This document shows, one piece after another, positions 62,407 to 64,000 of a DNA stretch of 64,000 nt. Positions within the stretch are counted from its first letter, which is position 1. Each line of letters opens with the position of its first letter. The position numbers were made by a program, and so were the translations under genes. Below the pieces are notes generated by a model. That model was given only the letters and a program-made list of their open reading frames with translations, was not told the origin of the DNA and did no database searches. The stretch spans positions 1-64,000 of the forward strand of contig NZ_JBHIKW010000017.1 of NCBI RefSeq assembly GCF_042138895.1. The letters run 5' to 3'. This DNA comes from Cedecea selenatireducens. Lineage in GTDB: Bacteria > Pseudomonadota > Gammaproteobacteria > Enterobacterales > Enterobacteriaceae.

Positions 62407-63498
62407 GTGGAAAGCTCGCCGTTGCAAAGCCTGAACCTGGCTCAGGCGCAGCAAAAGCAGTTTCGGCTGGTGGATATTATCTGCCGGCATTTTCCCGGCG
62501 CTGATTTTCTCAGCCAGGGCGATGTTGGCCTGGTACATGGTCTTAATCAGCCAAAAACCACGCAGCGGGTTGAGTGGGTTCTGGCCGACTTTTTCTCTGC
62601 GCCAGCCGCCGCGCTGGTGCAGGGGGCCGGCACAGGGGCTATCCGCAGCGGGCTGGCGGCCTTGTTAAAGGCGGGCGATAAGCTGCTGATTCATCAGGCA
62701 CCTCTGTACCCTACCACGGCAGTTATTGCCGAACAGATGGGGCTTGATCTAATCAGGGCCGATTTTAATAAACCTGGTGAAGTGGATACCGCTATCGCCA
62801 CGCATCGTCCGGCTGCGGCTTTGATTCAGCACACCCGCCAGACGCTGGATGATGCCTATCGGCTCGCAGATGTCATTGCCTGCTTTAACCGCCATGGTTT
62901 GCCGTCGCTGGCTGATGATAACTATGCGGTGATGAAGGTCGATAAAATCGGCTGCCAATGTGGGGCGACGCTGTCGACCTTCTCCTGCTTTAAGCTGTTT
63001 GGCCCTGCTGGCGTGGGCGTGGTTGTCGGCGATAAAGCGGCGGTTCAGGCCGTGCGTCAGAGTATGTATTCCGGCGGTAGCCAGGTTCAGGGCTTCCAGG
63101 CCATGGAGGTACTGCGCGGTCTGGTCTTCGCCCCGGTGATGCATGCCGTTCAGGCGCAGGTTAACGACGACCTGGTTGAGCTTCTTTCGCAGGGGGCTGT
63201 TCCCCAGGTTAAAAATGCGTTTATCGCCAACGCGCAGTCAAAGGTCCTGCTGGTCGAGTTTCATCGGCCGATTGCCGAAAAGGTGCTGGCCGCCGCGCAG
63301 AAGCTGGGGGCTTTGCCTTATCCGGTGGGCGCAGAATCGAAGTATGAAATCCCGCCGCTCTTTTATCGGCTATCCGGGACGTTCAGGCAGGCTGAACCGG
63401 GTCTTGAGAAGCGGATGATCCGCATCAACCCGAACCGCAGCGGCGCAGAAACCGTGCTGAGAATTTTGCGGGAAAGCTGTGCTGAGGCAGAAAAGTAA
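62407..63498 (+). CDS. yhfS: YhfS, PLP-dependent aminotransferase-like enzyme
   Basis: A 363-residue fold-type I PLP enzyme of unknown substrate. Asp170/171 in LADDNYAV should contact the pyridine nitrogen, and Lys196 in STFSCFKLFGPAGVG is the expected Schiff-base lysine. GAGTGAIRSGLAALL fits the phosphate-binding turn. It could be an aminotransferase or a lyase. The start is GTG 62407 after GGGAGGTT. It ends the yhf operon, 10 bases after yhfT, and runs into a terminator shared with cysG. Confidence 0.88.
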   Translation: MESSPLQSLNLAQAQQKQFRLVDIICRHFPGADFLSQGDVGLVHGLNQPKTTQRVEWVLADFFSAPAAALVQGAGTGAIRSGLAALLKAGDKLLIHQAPLYPTTAVIAEQMGLDLIRADFNKPGEVDTAIATHRPAAALIQHTRQTLDDAYRLADVIACFNRHGLPSLADDNYAVMKVDKIGCQCGATLSTFSCFKLFGPAGVGVVVGDKAAVQAVRQSMYSGGSQVQGFQAMEVLRGLVFAPVMHAVQAQVNDDLVELLSQGAVPQVKNAFIANAQSKVLLVEFHRPIAEKVLAAAQKLGALPYPVGAESKYEIPPLFYRLSGTFRQAEPGLEKRMIRINPNRSGAETVLRILRESCAEAEK

Positions 63499-63523
63499 AA
63501 GGGAGGCTTTGGGCCTCCCTTTC
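63497..63523. terminator. Bidirectional terminator, yhfS and cysG
   Basis: AAGGGAGGC and GCCTCCCTT pair around a TTTGG loop, with A on the left and TT on the right. It fills the 27 bases between the two convergent stop codons. Confidence 0.82.
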
Positions 63524-63525
63524 AA

Positions 63526-64000
63526 TTAGTGATTTGAGAACCAGTTGAGCTTGTCTCGAAGGCCAACCACGCGCCCAACAATAATCAATGCCGGGCTGCC
63601 GACCTGCGTGGCTAACTCGCCTAATTGATGCAGGGTGCCGTCCACGACCCGCTGATTAACCGCCGTGCCGTTTTCCACCAGCGCCACCGGCATCGTCTCT
63701 TCCATGCCGTGCGCGATCAGCTGCTGCTGAATAGCAGAGGCCTGGTTAAGCCCCATGTAGAACACCAGCGTCTGTTTTTCTGCCGCCAGGTTAGCCCAGT
63801 CGAGCTCACCGCCGGTTTTCAAATGGCCGGTGACCAGGCGAACGCTTTGCGCGTAGTCCCGGTGCGTGAGCGGAATGCCTGAGTAGGCGGAACAGCCGGA
63901 AGCAGCGGTAATTCCCGGCACGACGGAGAACGGGATCCCGCCGTTGCACAAGGTTTCAAGCTCTTCACCGCCGCGGCCGAAGATAAACGGATCGCCGCCT
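63526..64000 (-). CDS. cysG: Siroheme synthase CysG, C-terminal part
   Basis: The frame runs off the right edge, so only the last 158 or so residues of the protein are seen. GGDPFIFGRGGEE, then the SUMT motif VVPGITAASGCSAYSGIPLTHRDYAQ and VFYMGLNQA belong to the uroporphyrinogen-III C-methyltransferase domain. Full CysG of about 457 residues also makes precorrin-2 into siroheme; that N-terminal half is outside the window. In E. coli cysG lies beyond frl genes; here it directly faces yhfS. Confidence 0.93.
   Translation of the reverse strand, partial: GGDPFIFGRGGEELETLCNGGIPFSVVPGITAASGCSAYSGIPLTHRDYAQSVRLVTGHLKTGGELDWANLAAEKQTLVFYMGLNQASAIQQQLIAHGMEETMPVALVENGTAVNQRVVDGTLHQLGELATQVGSPALIIVGRVVGLRDKLNWFSNH

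Noticed and set aside
1..64000. tRNA or rRNA genes, CRISPR array, prophage or insertion sequence
   Set aside because: No transposase, integrase, phage structural gene, regularly spaced repeat array or rRNA-like stretch was seen; the window is almost filled by syntenic core genes.

Overview
The window is chromosomal DNA of a gammaproteobacterium of the order Enterobacterales, most likely family Enterobacteriaceae. Nearly every protein is recognisable as an orthologue of an Escherichia coli K-12 gene, usually within a few residues of the same length. Gene order follows the E. coli segment from yhgN-asd to cysG. It is not E. coli itself: protein sequences diverge clearly, and several E. coli neighbours as I remember them are missing (gntT between malQ and nfuA, the rtc genes between malT and glpD, and the frl genes between yhfS and cysG). 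I see no rRNA, tRNA, CRISPR array, prophage or insertion sequence.

Layout. 1-1.9 kb: yhgN and asd, divergent. 2.1-11.6 kb: glycogen operon glgB-glgX-glgC-glgA-glgP. 11.8-15.7 kb: glycerol-3-phosphate block, glpE-glpG-glpR on the minus strand and glpD on the plus strand. 15.8-23.4 kb: malT facing malP-malQ. 23.5-25.7 kb: nfuA, gntX and bioH. 25.7-28.6 kb: ferrous iron operon feoA-feoB-feoC. 29-32 kb: yhgF and greB. 32.1-38 kb: ompR-envZ, pckA and a DUF4153 membrane protein. 38-42.2 kb: hslO, hslR, yrfG and igaA on the minus strand. 42.5-45.8 kb: nudE and mrcA. 45.9-49.3 kb: hofMNOPQ, a type IV pilus/competence-like assembly operon. 49.6-55.9 kb: aroK-aroB-damX-dam-rpe-gph-trpS. 56-63.5 kb: the eight-gene yhf operon. 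63.5 kb to the end: the C-terminal part of cysG.

How the genes work together. The glg and mal genes make and break alpha-1,4-glucans, with two paralogous phosphorylases (GlgP and MalP) and a debranching enzyme. The glp block oxidises glycerol-3-phosphate and carries its repressor. pckA adds gluconeogenesis. aroK and aroB are shikimate-pathway enzymes co-located with the dam methyltransferase cluster. The feo genes import Fe(II) and have FNR-like and Fur-like sites upstream. OmpR/EnvZ and IgaA are envelope-stress regulators.

The best candidate for an undescribed system is the yhf operon. It has a winged-helix regulator, an orphan PRD protein, two unrelated PLP enzymes, a phosphopentomutase-like enzyme, a phosphotriesterase-like metal hydrolase and a membrane transporter with a small soluble partner. 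I found a good promoter in front of yhfZ with two inverted repeats packed behind it. A related inverted repeat lies in front of yhfX. Together they look like operators for a dedicated regulator. Non-coding items of interest are a 184-bp multi-hairpin palindromic element splitting glpE from glpG, a family of REP-like palindromes placed at gene 3' ends, a perfect hairpin in the glgC-glgA junction, and an 18-bp perfect palindrome in front of nudE. Comparisons with E. coli are from memory, not from a search.
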